DNA from: Marinilabilia rubra
Lineage (GTDB): Bacteria > Bacteroidota > Bacteroidia > Bacteroidales > Marinilabiliaceae
DNA: 64,000 nt
Reading direction: 5' to 3'
Assembly: GCF_003121985.1 (NCBI RefSeq)
Contig: NZ_QEWP01000010.1
Coordinates: 1-64,000, forward strand
Shown: positions 26,866 to 36,878 of the stretch, in pieces
Layout of the letters: each line of letters starts with the position of its first letter
Position numbering within the stretch: the first letter of the stretch is position 1
Program-made: the position numbers and the translations under genes
Notes under the pieces: generated by a model
Told to the model about the DNA's origin: nothing
What the model saw: the letters and a program-made list of their open reading frames with translations, nothing else
Database searches by the model: none

Positions 26866-29097
26866 ATGAAATCCGGCATTAATTTAATTAAGAGCGTTTG
26901 CCTCATTGTTTTAGCATTCTTTCTTTTCTTATCCTGTAATCAAACATCGGAACAATATTTTACACAATCCGTGGAAATTCCCCCGAATGCTTCGAAGGAA
27001 GAAATAGTGGAGCTTTCCACTCGAGTTTTGCCCCATTCTCGACAGGTAAAATGGTTCAATGATGAGTTTTTTGGTTTCATCCATTATGGACCCAATACTT
27101 ATACCGGACGGGAGTGGGGAACAGGAGACGAAGATGCTGCCTTGTTCAATCCGGGAGATCTGGACACAGATCAATGGTGCCGGCTGATGAAGGAGGCAGG
27201 CATGAAACGGGTTATTATGGTTGTGAAACATCACGATGGTTATTGTTTATGGCAAACCAGATATACCAACCATTCGGTAGCTTCATCTCCATGGAAAAGC
27301 GGAGAAGGTGATGTATTGCGCGAGTTGGTTCAATCGGCCGAAAAGTATGGCCTTAGAGTGGGTGTCTATCTTTCACCTGCCGATCTTTATCAGATTGAGT
27401 CGGAGGAAGGATACTATGGAAATGGCAGCAAATTCACCGAAAGAACCATCCCTCGGAATGTGGAAGACAGACCATTTGAAGATCAGCGTTCTTTTACCTG
27501 TCAGGTGGATGACTACAATGAATATTTCTTAAACCAGCTTTTTGAGTTGCTGACCGAATATGGCCCCATTTACGAAGTTTGGTTTGATGGTGCCAATCCC
27601 AAACCGGGAACCGGGCAGACCTATAACTATGAGGCCTGGTTTGATCTCATTCGTACATTGGCTCCTGATGCCGTAATTTTTGGGAAAGGTCCTGATGCGC
27701 GGTGGTGTGGAAACGAAGCCGGAGCTACCCGTGAGGCAGAATACAATGTGGTGCCGCTGCCTGTTTCACCTTCCGAATTTGATTGGCCCGATATGACTGA
27801 TGAGAACATCGCAGGTCGCGAAAATATCACTGAGGATACGGAATACTTTCATTATTTGCCGGTCGAAACCAATACTTCTATTCGTCATGGCTGGTTTTGG
27901 CGCAACGACGATGAACAGCAGGTTCGTAGTGCTGATGATGTTTTTGATATTTATGAGCGATCAGTTGGAGGGAATAGTATCTTTCTGCTGAACATTCCCC
28001 CCAATCCCAAAGGACAGTTTTCGAGTCGGGATGCTAAGGTGTTGAAGGATGTAGGCCGGAAAATTAGTGAGGTATATGGTGCCCAAATTCCATTTGAAAA
28101 AAAATCCATGAATGGGCGTGTAACCGATCAAAACGCTTCTACATGGTGGAGTCCTTCCTATGAAAATGATGCTCTGGAAATTCAGCTGGATGAGGAGGTT
28201 TCTGTTAATCGTTTCGTTGTTCGGGAAGCTATTGCCAGGCGTGGTGAAAGGGTTGAAAAACATATTCTTGAGGCCAGATTGGATGGAGAATGGGTGCAAG
28301 TAGCCGAGGGTCAAACGATCGGTCACAAAAGAATTCTTCGCTTTCCTGCTGTGATCACTGATGCTTTGAGACTGATCATCTCAAAATCAAGGGCGACTCC
28401 TTGCATTTCAGAGGTGTCGGTTCATTATTACGATGAACCACCCAAACCGGTGGTTATCCGCAAAAACAAAGATGGAAAAATAGAGTTGGGTGTTGGAACG
28501 AGCTTTTCCTGGAAAAACCATGGAGAAACGGACCTTTCTCAACCCATCTATTACACACTGGATGGATCTGAACCGACTGTGTCTTCCATCAGGTATGAAA
28601 AGCCGTTTGCGCTACCTTCGGGTGGTTATCTGAAAGCCAAAGCCATTGTAGGCGAGCAGGGAGGGGCAGTTAATGAACAATACATCGGGATGTCGGCTGA
28701 TGATTTTGCGATTAAAGCGCCAGCGATAGAAGGTCAGGATCCTCAAGTTGTTATTGATGGTAATTACTATTCTTCCTGGGTGTATGAGGGGGGGGCTGCA
28801 TGGCTGACTATTGAACTGGGGCAACCCAAAGAGATAGGTGGCTTCAAATATGTTCCGGCCAATCGAGACGGTGCCTACATAGAATCATATAAGGTTGAAA
28901 TCAGTAACGACGGTAAGGTCTGGAAAACCATTAAGGAGGCACGCTTTGGAAACATTGTCAATGATCCTTCTCCCCGGGTTGTTTTATTTGATACAAAGGT
29001 TGAGACGGCTTATATCCGCTTTTCAGCCTTAAAAGGACCAGGTCAAAGACAAAAAACAGGGATAGCCGAATTGGAGATTCTACCACCGCTTGATTAA
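26866..29097 (+). CDS. GH29 alpha-L-fucosidase with C-terminal binding domains, lipoprotein
   Basis: 743 residues, lipobox at C24 (FLSC). The GH29 barrel spans about 55-400: WFNDEFFGFIHYGPNTYTG, VVKHHDGYCLWQ, and the nucleophile D241 in YEVWFDGANP. It resembles the GH29-B branch (alpha-1,3/1,4-fucosidases), though this is a judgement by eye. It is followed by a beta domain, a chitobiase/hexosaminidase C-terminal-like segment (IYYTLDGSEPTVSS, about 563-610) and an F5/8 type C (discoidin) domain over the last ~140 residues. The enzyme should remove terminal fucose outside or at the outer membrane. It heads a probable operon with the next fusion gene (37-base gap). Confidence 0.93.
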   Translation: MKSGINLIKSVCLIVLAFFLFLSCNQTSEQYFTQSVEIPPNASKEEIVELSTRVLPHSRQVKWFNDEFFGFIHYGPNTYTGREWGTGDEDAALFNPGDLDTDQWCRLMKEAGMKRVIMVVKHHDGYCLWQTRYTNHSVASSPWKSGEGDVLRELVQSAEKYGLRVGVYLSPADLYQIESEEGYYGNGSKFTERTIPRNVEDRPFEDQRSFTCQVDDYNEYFLNQLFELLTEYGPIYEVWFDGANPKPGTGQTYNYEAWFDLIRTLAPDAVIFGKGPDARWCGNEAGATREAEYNVVPLPVSPSEFDWPDMTDENIAGRENITEDTEYFHYLPVETNTSIRHGWFWRNDDEQQVRSADDVFDIYERSVGGNSIFLLNIPPNPKGQFSSRDAKVLKDVGRKISEVYGAQIPFEKKSMNGRVTDQNASTWWSPSYENDALEIQLDEEVSVNRFVVREAIARRGERVEKHILEARLDGEWVQVAEGQTIGHKRILRFPAVITDALRLIISKSRATPCISEVSVHYYDEPPKPVVIRKNKDGKIELGVGTSFSWKNHGETDLSQPIYYTLDGSEPTVSSIRYEKPFALPSGGYLKAKAIVGEQGGAVNEQYIGMSADDFAIKAPAIEGQDPQVVIDGNYYSSWVYEGGAAWLTIELGQPKEIGGFKYVPANRDGAYIESYKVEISNDGKVWKTIKEARFGNIVNDPSPRVVLFDTKVETAYIRFSALKGPGQRQKTGIAELEILPPLD

Positions 29098-29134
29098 TTT
29101 TTTTGTAACTCTTCAGCATTAGAATTTTAATATC

Positions 29135-31498
29135 ATGAAACGTCTTTTCTTTATATGTATTTTAGCGTTGCTGAGCCAAAAGGGTATGGCTCAGCCTGAT
29201 CAGAATCCTCTTTTCTTCAAGGATCGGTTGCAGCCTTTGGACCAGAAAAATGTTTTTAAAACCGAAGGCTATTTCAACTGGTGTTCCTCTGTGATTAAGG
29301 GCGATGATGGGAAATATCACCTGTTTTATTCCAGATGGCCAAAGGAATATACTTTTTTAAGTTGGTTAACGCATTCAGAAGTGGCACATGCTGTATCAGA
29401 TCATCCTGAAGGGCCATGGAAATACAAGGAGACGGTTTTAAAGGGACGGGGAAAAGGTCATTGGGATGCTATAACTGCCCATAATCCCAAAATCAAAAAG
29501 TTTGAAGGGAAATACTATCTCTATTATGTTTCCACTAATATGGGAAATGAAGATTTTACAGAAGAAGAATTGATTGAAACTGCGCGAGAGGGATACAGTC
29601 ACCCCAACTGGAAAAAGCAACTTCGTCCCAATCAAAGAACAGGGGTGGCTGTTGCTGAATCCATAAACGGGCCATGGAAAAGAATGGACCAGCCGTTGAT
29701 TGAACCATCCGGACCCATCACTACAATAACAGTTAATCCGGCTATCGCACGAGGTAATGATAATCGCTACTATTTAATTGTAAAAGGTGATAAGCCCAAT
29801 GAGAAAAGGTTTATCCGGAATCAGGCGATAGCAGTTGCTGATGATCCGGCCGGACCATTCAAGATGCATGATCAACCGGTAATTGATTATCTCGATACTG
29901 AGGATATGTCGATGTGGTATGACTCCGGCCGTGACCGTTTTTACGGCGTTTTTCATGCACACTCTTTCATTGGGATGGTTAGTTCTCCCAACGGAATTGA
30001 TTGGGAAAAGGCAACAGAATATGCTCTTATGCCTAAAACTTTAAAGTTCAAAAATGGAGACCAGATTTCTCCCGACAGGTTGGAGCGGCCATTTGTTTAC
30101 ACTGAAGGCGGAGAGCCTGAAATGCTTAGTCTGGCGGTTAAGGAAGGTAACGACGCATACATTGTTTTCCTGCCAGTGAGAAAACAGACTCGTCCTTTGC
30201 CCAATGAGCGGCAAATTGCCTGGCAGGAAGCTGAACTGGGAGCAGTATTTCATTACGACCTGCATGTTTTTGACGGTGAAAAATATAATCAACACAGTAA
30301 CCGGGTGAATCCTGTAAACGATTATCAGGTTTTCAATCCCCAAAGTTTGGATACCGATCAGTGGATTAAAGCCATTAAAGATGCCGGGTTTACTTTTGCG
30401 ATTCTCACCGCTACTCATGAAACGGGATTTGCCCTTTACCAGTCTGAAGTTAATCCTTACTGTATGAAAGCCCTTAATTATCGGGATGGGAAAGGGGATA
30501 TTGTCAGGGATTTTGTGAATTCCTGCCGTAAATATGGAATTAAACCGGGTATTTATCTTGGGATTCGATGGAACTCATTTCTCGGAGTCCACGATTTTAA
30601 GGTTGATGGTACCGGAGATTTCCGTGAAAACAGGCAAAGGTGGTATAATGAGATGGTGGAAGGAATGGTGAAGGAGGTTTGTACCAACTATGGTGAATTG
30701 TTTGAGATCTGGTTTGATGGTGGTGCCGATCATCCTGATAACGGGGCTCCTGATGTTCTTCCCATTGTCCTGAAATATCAGCCCAATTGCCTTTTTTATC
30801 ACAATAAACAGTTGGCAGAAGTGCGTTGGGGTGGTTCCGAATCAGGAACTGTTCCTTATCCGTGCTGGGCAACTTTTCCCAATTTTTATTCACATGCCGG
30901 AGATACTCAAAAAGAGAGAATGGAATTGCTTAAACATGGCGATCCGGATGGAAATTATTGGATGCCGGCCATGAGTGATGCCCCTCTTCGCGGCTATAAT
31001 GGCCGGCATGAATGGTTTTGGGAACCGGGGGATGAAGCCCATGTTTTTCCGTTGGATAACCTTATGGATATGTATTATAAATCAGTAGGTCGAAATTCCA
31101 CTTTAATTATGGGATTAACGCCTGATCCTGACGGACTTTTGCCGGAAGTTGATGTTGCCAGATTGAAGGAGTGGAGAGCAGAGATTCAACGTCGATTCTC
31201 AAATCCCATAGCTTCAAAGAGTGGGGTTGGCCAAACGCTTGAAATGGAACTGAACCCCGCTGAGGTGATCAACCATGTTATTATTCAGGAGGAGATTAGA
31301 AAAGGGGAGCGAATCCGGGAATATTTGGTAGAAATGAAAACCAAAAAAGGATGGCAAATCATCTGCTCCGGTGAATCAATTGGTCACAAACGTATTCAGA
31401 TGTTTGATGATGTGAAATGTTCAAAACTGAGATTAAGAGTTACCGAAAGCGACGGAGTACCTCAGATAAAGAAATTTTCGGTTTATCGGGTGGACTAA
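29135..31498 (+). CDS. Two-domain enzyme: N-terminal GH43/GH117-like propeller fused to GH29 alpha-L-fucosidase
   Basis: 787 residues with a signal peptide ending at about GMAQ (20). Residues ~24-352 have the repeated blade pattern of a five-bladed propeller (DDGKYHLFYSRW, FEGKYYLYYVSTN, AIAVADDPAGPF, DRFYGVFHAHS), resembling GH43/GH117-type proteins. Residues ~355-690 form a GH29 barrel: LGAVFHYDLHVF, ILTATHETGFALY, and candidate nucleophile D528 in FEIWFDGG. The last ~95 residues resemble the beta domain after the barrel in the preceding GH29, including the shared SIGHKRI. The combination implies sequential removal of two different sugars, or a propeller retained only for binding. The frame is continuous across the junction. 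Confidence 0.85.
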   Translation: MKRLFFICILALLSQKGMAQPDQNPLFFKDRLQPLDQKNVFKTEGYFNWCSSVIKGDDGKYHLFYSRWPKEYTFLSWLTHSEVAHAVSDHPEGPWKYKETVLKGRGKGHWDAITAHNPKIKKFEGKYYLYYVSTNMGNEDFTEEELIETAREGYSHPNWKKQLRPNQRTGVAVAESINGPWKRMDQPLIEPSGPITTITVNPAIARGNDNRYYLIVKGDKPNEKRFIRNQAIAVADDPAGPFKMHDQPVIDYLDTEDMSMWYDSGRDRFYGVFHAHSFIGMVSSPNGIDWEKATEYALMPKTLKFKNGDQISPDRLERPFVYTEGGEPEMLSLAVKEGNDAYIVFLPVRKQTRPLPNERQIAWQEAELGAVFHYDLHVFDGEKYNQHSNRVNPVNDYQVFNPQSLDTDQWIKAIKDAGFTFAILTATHETGFALYQSEVNPYCMKALNYRDGKGDIVRDFVNSCRKYGIKPGIYLGIRWNSFLGVHDFKVDGTGDFRENRQRWYNEMVEGMVKEVCTNYGELFEIWFDGGADHPDNGAPDVLPIVLKYQPNCLFYHNKQLAEVRWGGSESGTVPYPCWATFPNFYSHAGDTQKERMELLKHGDPDGNYWMPAMSDAPLRGYNGRHEWFWEPGDEAHVFPLDNLMDMYYKSVGRNSTLIMGLTPDPDGLLPEVDVARLKEWRAEIQRRFSNPIASKSGVGQTLEMELNPAEVINHVIIQEEIRKGERIREYLVEMKTKKGWQIICSGESIGHKRIQMFDDVKCSKLRLRVTESDGVPQIKKFSVYRVD

Positions 31499-31622
31499 AA
31501 ATTGATTGTTCAAAGTGAAAAAATGTCAATTTTTATCTCTTCAAGATGTTCTTTGTTCTTTTCTTTTTTCTAATTTTGACAAAACTAAATTGGCTTAATT
31601 TAAAAATTACAAAAAGAACGGA

Positions 31623-33461
31623 ATGAATTTTTCCTTTATCGATATCGGGATTGTCCTGGCCTACCTGGTGCTTACGCTTTTTATCGGGTTTTGGCTGTCC
31701 AAAAAAGCCTCAAAAAATCTTGAAGCCTATTTTCTGGGAGGGAATAAAATAAAATGGTACTACCTGGGACTTTCCAATGCTTCGGGCATGTTCGACATAT
31801 CCGGAACCATGTGGACCGTAACCATTGTTTTTGTTTATGGTTTAAAAAGTGCCTGGATACCATGGTTGTGGCCGGTCTGGAATCAAATTTTTGTAATGGT
31901 CTTTTTGGCTATATGGATGCGGCGTTCTAATGTAATGACGGGTGCTCAGTGGATTACATTCCGGTTTGGAGATGGCAAAGGAGGACGGTTGTCGCACATA
32001 ATAGTTGTGCTTTTTGCGGTGGTAAGTGTAATCGGTTTTATCGCCTATTTTGTAGAGGGCATCGGAAAATTTGCCACCACCTTCTTTACCTGGGATCTTT
32101 CCACCACGATCATGGGGTTGCATCTGACATCAGCCCAGGTTTATGCACTGATTATAATCGCCATTACCACTGTCTATACAATGAAAGGCGGTATGTACAG
32201 TGTAGTAAGTACCGAGGTGCTTCAGTTTTTAATAATGACAGTGGCCTGTGTGGCTATTGGCATCATAGCCTTTAACCAGGTTACGCCTGAGCAGGTAGCA
32301 GCTGCCACACCTGATGGTTGGACAAACCTGTGGCCTGAATGGAATTTGAGTCTCGACTGGTCGGGAATATTTCCCGAGTTGAATGATAAAATCGGACAGG
32401 ATGGGTATGAGATGTTTGGCATGCTTTTGATGATGATGATTTTAAAAGGTGTTTTTGCCAGTCTGGCCGGACCGGTACCCAGTTATGACATGCAGCGTAT
32501 TCTCTCCACTCGTACCCCTGCCGAAGCAGCCAAAATGAGTGGTATTACCTCCCTGGCACTTTTTATTCCAAGATACCTGATGATTGGAGGGCTTGCTGTG
32601 CTTGGTCTGGTATACCTTAAACCGGAACTGATGAAAATGGGGGCCGATATAGACTTTGAAATGGTCTTGCCCATGGCCATTCAGGAGTTCATTCCGGTGG
32701 GAATAAAAGGAATTTTGCTGGCAGGTTTACTGGCGGCTTTCATGGGTACTTTTGCAGCTTTTATCAATGCTGCTCCGGCATATCTGATCAACGACCTGTA
32801 CAAGAAATATTTGAACCCCGGGGCTTCTAACAAGAAACTTGTTCGCTACAGTTATATGTCTAGTTTGATACTCGTCATTATCGGCCTGGCATTTGGGTTA
32901 TTTGCCAAATCTCTTAATAGTCTGACACTGTGGATTACCTCTTCTCTTTATGGTGGTTATGCGGCCGCTAATGTTCTGAAATGGATTTGGTGGCGTTTTA
33001 ATGGCATGGGCTACTTCTATGGTATGGTGGGTGGTCTGGTGGCATCCATTGTTGTTCCGCCTACTTTCCGGATTTTTGTTCCCGGGGCCATTGATATCTA
33101 TATGTTTCCGATAACATTGCTGATCTCCATGTCTGCCTCAGTTTTTGGAACGCTTTTAACCAAACCTGAGAGCATGGAAACCCTCAGGAAATTTTACAAG
33201 CAAACCCGTCCCTGGGGATTTTGGGAGCCTGTAAAAAGAGAGGTGATGAAAGATGATCCTTCGTTTGTCCCCAATAAGGATTTCAAACGCGATAGTTTCA
33301 ACGTTCTGGTGGGCATCACATGGCAGATGTCAATGGTTGTTTTACCGCTTTACCTGCTCTCAGGGGAATATCAATCTACCTGGATTACTCTCGGTATTCT
33401 GGTTGGCACCTCCGCAATATTGAAGTTTACGTGGTACGATCATATTAAAAATATAGAATAA
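31623..33461 (+). CDS. Sodium:solute symporter (SSS/SGLT family)
   Basis: 612 residues with about 13-15 hydrophobic helices and no signal peptide. It opens with IDIGIVLAYLVLTLFIGFWLSKKASK and has ASGMFDISGTMWTV and LLAGLLAAFMGTFAAFINAA, patterns of the SGLT-type Na+/sugar symporters. It should carry a monosaccharide released by the adjacent fucosidases or GH109 across the inner membrane. The sugar cannot be told from sequence. The gap from the GH29 fusion is 124 bases. Confidence 0.92.
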   Translation: MNFSFIDIGIVLAYLVLTLFIGFWLSKKASKNLEAYFLGGNKIKWYYLGLSNASGMFDISGTMWTVTIVFVYGLKSAWIPWLWPVWNQIFVMVFLAIWMRRSNVMTGAQWITFRFGDGKGGRLSHIIVVLFAVVSVIGFIAYFVEGIGKFATTFFTWDLSTTIMGLHLTSAQVYALIIIAITTVYTMKGGMYSVVSTEVLQFLIMTVACVAIGIIAFNQVTPEQVAAATPDGWTNLWPEWNLSLDWSGIFPELNDKIGQDGYEMFGMLLMMMILKGVFASLAGPVPSYDMQRILSTRTPAEAAKMSGITSLALFIPRYLMIGGLAVLGLVYLKPELMKMGADIDFEMVLPMAIQEFIPVGIKGILLAGLLAAFMGTFAAFINAAPAYLINDLYKKYLNPGASNKKLVRYSYMSSLILVIIGLAFGLFAKSLNSLTLWITSSLYGGYAAANVLKWIWWRFNGMGYFYGMVGGLVASIVVPPTFRIFVPGAIDIYMFPITLLISMSASVFGTLLTKPESMETLRKFYKQTRPWGFWEPVKREVMKDDPSFVPNKDFKRDSFNVLVGITWQMSMVVLPLYLLSGEYQSTWITLGILVGTSAILKFTWYDHIKNIE

Positions 33462-33590
33462 GAAGCTGATTAACGAATCAGTTTATGATTCATGAAATGA
33501 CTTTTAAAAATTCACACTGGTAACTTATAAAAATTTTATTTCGTTCGTACGGAATTTATTTGTTGATCTTATTCATCTTTTTACTTCCAG

Positions 33591-33750
33591 TGTCAAATCA
33601 AGTGTAGGATGTCGGTTAAGCCGCCGCTGTTTTTCAACTTGTGTGAATCAACAAAAAAGTAAGCATAGCCCTAGCTACGTGAGTCTTTTTTTGAGAAGCA
33701 CAAGATAAAAAGAGCAAGGCTTGGGCCGTCAGATTATGTTTGACATGACA
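33591..33750. mobile_element. MITE-like element, TGTCAAGTCAAG family, copy 2 (inverted)
   Basis: About 160 bp with ends TGTCAAATCAAG and TTGACATGACA. Its interior is a diverged reverse complement of 15627-15787, including the shared segments around AAGCATAGCC and GAGAAGCACAAG. No coding content. Confidence 0.8.
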
Positions 33751-33761
33751 CTAATGTTTCA

Positions 33762-34045
33762 GTCCTGTTAAGGACAAACTTTCGGTAGAAAAGGAGAATG
33801 CCTTAACAATCCAAAAAAGTCCCGGATGGCCGCTATATTTATTGCGTACCTACGGCACTCATTTATGTTATTAAGGCTCTTTCTACCAATATTCCGTCCC
33901 TCCGGGACTTTATTAAAGGTGAAGAAGTTCATTTTTTAAATTTCGGAATTTGGTTATTAAAAGGAACAAAGGCCCGTTAGGGCTGCAATGTCGGTAGAAT
34001 TTTTTGATGACAAAAAAACAAGTCCCGTAGGGATGCGATCTGTTT
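33762..34045. repeat. Cluster of REP-like palindromes
   Basis: Short palindromes such as GTCCTGTTAAGGAC, GTCCCTCCGGGAC, GCCCGTTAGGGC and TCCCGTAGGGA occur with the linkers TCGGTAGAA and AAGTCCC. Similar words recur at 54420-54670 and 55570-55640. The remainder of this 940-bp intergenic region (34046-34355) shows nothing recognisable. Confidence 0.65.
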
Positions 34046-34355
34046 GACAGTTATGATTTAATAACAAATTATAGCCGGTCAGTAGTGGTTAATTTTATAG
34101 AGCAAATATAAATAAAGGCTCCAGTCATATTAGAAATTAAATCCGGTGGTATGTTAGGTTCCTTATCGCAATTTTAAAAATAAAAAGTCTTTATTTTCAT
34201 GCTATTACGCGTATATGTTTATCTATTGGCTTTTAATTCAGTTGCTTTACTGGATGATAGTGATTTTAAATATATTTTAAATTAACTTGGGTGGTTGATT
34301 ATTAGTAACTTAAATTGGATAAATGTACTTAGTGAAATAATCAGTTCTAAGATTA

Positions 34356-34403
34356 TCTAATGTCTAACATCTAACCATCTATTAAACATCTAACATCTAA
34401 ATC
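34356..34403. repeat. Short degenerate repeat CTAACATCTAA directly upstream of the GH130 gene
   Basis: Five or so copies of an ATCTAAC-like word abut the start codon. A similar tract (35671-35718) abuts the MFS start codon downstream. Confidence 0.7.
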
Positions 34404-35372
34404 ATGACAAATACAATTTCAATTCCCTGGGATGCCCGTCCCGAGGCATCGAAAGAAGTAATGTGGCGATACTCCAAAAACCCCATTGTGGGAAGATACG
34501 ATATCCCCGGGTCCAACAGCATATTTAACAGTGCAGTAGTGCCGTTTGGAGAAGGTTATGCCGGTGTGTTTCGCTCAGACAATACAGCCGTTCAGATGAA
34601 TATCTATGCCGGCTTTAGTAAGGATGGCATCAACTGGGAAATCAACCACAAGCCTATTGAAATGAAAGCCGGAAATACCGACATGATTGAGTCGGATTAC
34701 AAGTATGATCCACGGGTGGTATTTATTGAGGATCGTTACTGGGTGACCTGGTGCAACGGTTATCACGGACCTACCATCGGTATCGCCTATACTTTCGATT
34801 TCATAGATTTCTACCAGTGCGAAAATGCATTTTTGCCATTCAACCGCAACGGGGTTTTGTTTCCTGAAAAAATTAACGGACGTTATGCCATGCTTAGCCG
34901 TCCCAGCGATAACGGGCATACGCCTTTTGGAGACATTTACATCAGTTACAGCCCCGATATGAAATACTGGGGGGAGCATCGCTGTGTGATGAAGGTGGCC
35001 GACTTTACAGACAGCGCCTGGCAATGTACTAAAATAGGGGCGGGGTCAGCACCTATTCTGACCGATGAGGGATGGCTGATGTTTTATCACGGAGTGATTA
35101 ATACCTGCAGGGGGTTTCGCTATTCTATGGGAGCTGCTATCCTCGATAAAGAAAACCCATCTAAAGTGCGGTATCGTACCAAACCCTATTTGCTTGCACC
35201 TGCCGAACTTTATGAAATGACAGGTGATGTGCCTAATGTTATTTTCCCTTGCGCGGCCCTTACAGATGGGGAAAGAGTGTCTGTGTATTATGGTGCTGCC
35301 GATACTGTTATCGGACTTGCTTTTGGTTATCTGAATGAAATTCTGGATTTCACAAAAAATAATACCCTGTAA
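34404..35372 (+). CDS. GH130 family phosphorylase/glycosidase (beta-mannoside type)
   Basis: 322 residues without a signal peptide, so cytoplasmic. Propeller pattern with [21 protein letters not shown] near 37-57, [18 protein letters not shown] near 99-116 (candidate catalytic acid D102) and [21 protein letters not shown]130 enzymes mostly cleave beta-1,4- or beta-1,2-mannosides, many by phosphorolysis. The closest resemblance seems to be the branch acting on Man-beta-1,4-GlcNAc, but this is inference. The downstream MFS transporter and secreted phosphatase-fold gene probably belong to the same functional group; the transporter would bring the disaccharide to this enzyme. Confidence 0.87.
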   Translation: MTNTISIPWDARPEASKEVMWRYSKNPIVGRYDIPGSNSIFNSAVVPFGEGYAGVFRSDNTAVQMNIYAGFSKDGINWEINHKPIEMKAGNTDMIESDYKYDPRVVFIEDRYWVTWCNGYHGPTIGIAYTFDFIDFYQCENAFLPFNRNGVLFPEKINGRYAMLSRPSDNGHTPFGDIYISYSPDMKYWGEHRCVMKVADFTDSAWQCTKIGAGSAPILTDEGWLMFYHGVINTCRGFRYSMGAAILDKENPSKVRYRTKPYLLAPAELYEMTGDVPNVIFPCAALTDGERVSVYYGAADTVIGLAFGYLNEILDFTKNNTL

Positions 35373-35527
35373 TCATTAATCAGCTTTAAAAAACTTAAAT
35401 ACGTTTCGATGACAATAGTCTGCTATTCCGATGATTTGAGAATGTGCTGATTTTTGTACAATTGTTTACGACCCAAAGGTTTTGTGCGTTGAAGGGCAGA
35501 AAATCAGTATTATATGAAATATCTATT

Positions 35528-35665
35528 ATCTCAATAGATCGTTAGATTTTTAGATATAAGATGATTCGTACAATCTTGATATTCTGTATTTTAACAAACA
35601 AAAACCTATAAATACAAATTGCTGGCTTGCAGCGCATTGCAATCCCGATCCATCGGGATAACGGA
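35528..35665. repeat. Dispersed ~135-bp repeat, copy 1
   Basis: The block containing AGATCGTTAGATTTTTAGA, GATTCGTACAATCTTGATAT and TCCCGATCCATCGGGA is present as reverse complement at 52277-52422. It ends with the small palindrome CCCGATCCATCGGG. No coding content. Confidence 0.85.
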
Positions 35666-35670
35666 GTATT

Positions 35671-35718
35671 GTTATCTAACATCTAACGTCTAACATCTAT
35701 CTTCTAAACATCTATTGT
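35671..35718. repeat. Short degenerate repeat CTAACATCTAA directly upstream of the MFS gene
   Basis: Five copies of the same TCTAACATC-type word as at 34356-34403, running up to the start codon of the transporter gene. Confidence 0.7.
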
Positions 35719-36870
35719 ATGACTAAAAAAACTTCTCTAGCAAAAGTATTACCTGTCCTTTTCGGATTCTTCATCATGGGATTTGTGGATGTCGTAGGCA
35801 TCTCGACAAGTTATGTTCAAAAGGACTTCCAGTTAAGCGATTCAATAGCCAATTTGTTGCCAATGATGGTATTTCTTTGGTTTGCTGTGTTTTCAGTGCC
35901 TACAGGAATGTTGATGAACAAAATCGGGCGGAAAAATACAGTGCTCTTGAGTATGGTGGTTACTTTTATTGCCATGCTTGTTCCGTTAGTGGCTTATGAC
36001 TATGTGGTTGTTTTAGTGGCCTTTGCCTTGCTGGGAATAGGTAATACAATACTGCAGGTGTCACTTAATCCTTTGGTTTCTAATGTGGTATCTCAGGATC
36101 AGCTAACGAGTCGATTAACCCTTGGACAATTTCTGAAAGCCATTGCTTCATTTCTGGGGCCCATTATTGCCGGTTTTGCTGCAGTTTCGCTGGGTAGCTG
36201 GAAGATGTTGTTTCCTGTTTTTGCCGGAATCACTTTACTTTCTTCGCTTTGGTTGCTGCTTACCCCCATACCCCGGGATGAGAGGGTAGAGGAAACGACT
36301 TCTTTTGGTGAGGCTTTTGGTTTGCTCAAAGACAAGACCATTTTGCTGCTCTTCCTCGGAATTTTGTTTGTGGTAGGAGTTGATGTGGGTATGAACATGG
36401 CCACTCCCAAGTTTTTGATGGCCCGTACCGGTTTGCCTCTGGAAGAAGCAGGCCTGGGTACCAGCCTTTATTTTGCTGCCAGAACTGCAGGGGCACTGAT
36501 TGGAGCTATCTTGCTGGCCAAATTTAATGCCATGAAGTTCTTTAAAATAAGCATGGTGGTTGCCATTGGGGCAATGGTTGTTTTGATCTTTAGTCAGGGT
36601 GCTGTTATGATTTTTGCCATGGTGGCAGTAATAGGTTTTGCTTTGGCCAATATTTTCTCCATCATTTTCTCTATGGCTCTCCAGAAACGACCTGAGAGAG
36701 GTAACGAAATTTCCGGATTAATGATTATGGGTGTTGCAGGTGGTGCTGTGTTACCTCCGGTGATGGGAATTGCTTCTGATGCCATTGGTCAGGTAGGTGG
36801 TTTGCTGGTGCTTCTTGTCGCCATGGGCTACCTTATGGCCACTTCCATATTGGTAAAAATTAACAAGTAA
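35719..36870 (+). CDS. MFS transporter (sugar permease-like)
   Basis: 383 residues with about 12 membrane helices. The loop after helix 2 carries the MFS signature-like GMLMNKIGRKNTVL. Pattern and length resemble the fucose/glucose permease (FucP/GlcP) branch of Bacteroidota. It lies between the GH130 gene and a phosphatase-fold gene (8-base gap downstream), suggesting uptake of the oligosaccharide or monosaccharide processed by GH130. Substrate is inference. Confidence 0.9.
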   Translation: MTKKTSLAKVLPVLFGFFIMGFVDVVGISTSYVQKDFQLSDSIANLLPMMVFLWFAVFSVPTGMLMNKIGRKNTVLLSMVVTFIAMLVPLVAYDYVVVLVAFALLGIGNTILQVSLNPLVSNVVSQDQLTSRLTLGQFLKAIASFLGPIIAGFAAVSLGSWKMLFPVFAGITLLSSLWLLLTPIPRDERVEETTSFGEAFGLLKDKTILLLFLGILFVVGVDVGMNMATPKFLMARTGLPLEEAGLGTSLYFAARTAGALIGAILLAKFNAMKFFKISMVVAIGAMVVLIFSQGAVMIFAMVAVIGFALANIFSIIFSMALQKRPERGNEISGLMIMGVAGGAVLPPVMGIASDAIGQVGGLLVLLVAMGYLMATSILVKINK

Positions 36871-36878
36871 TCTTTTTT

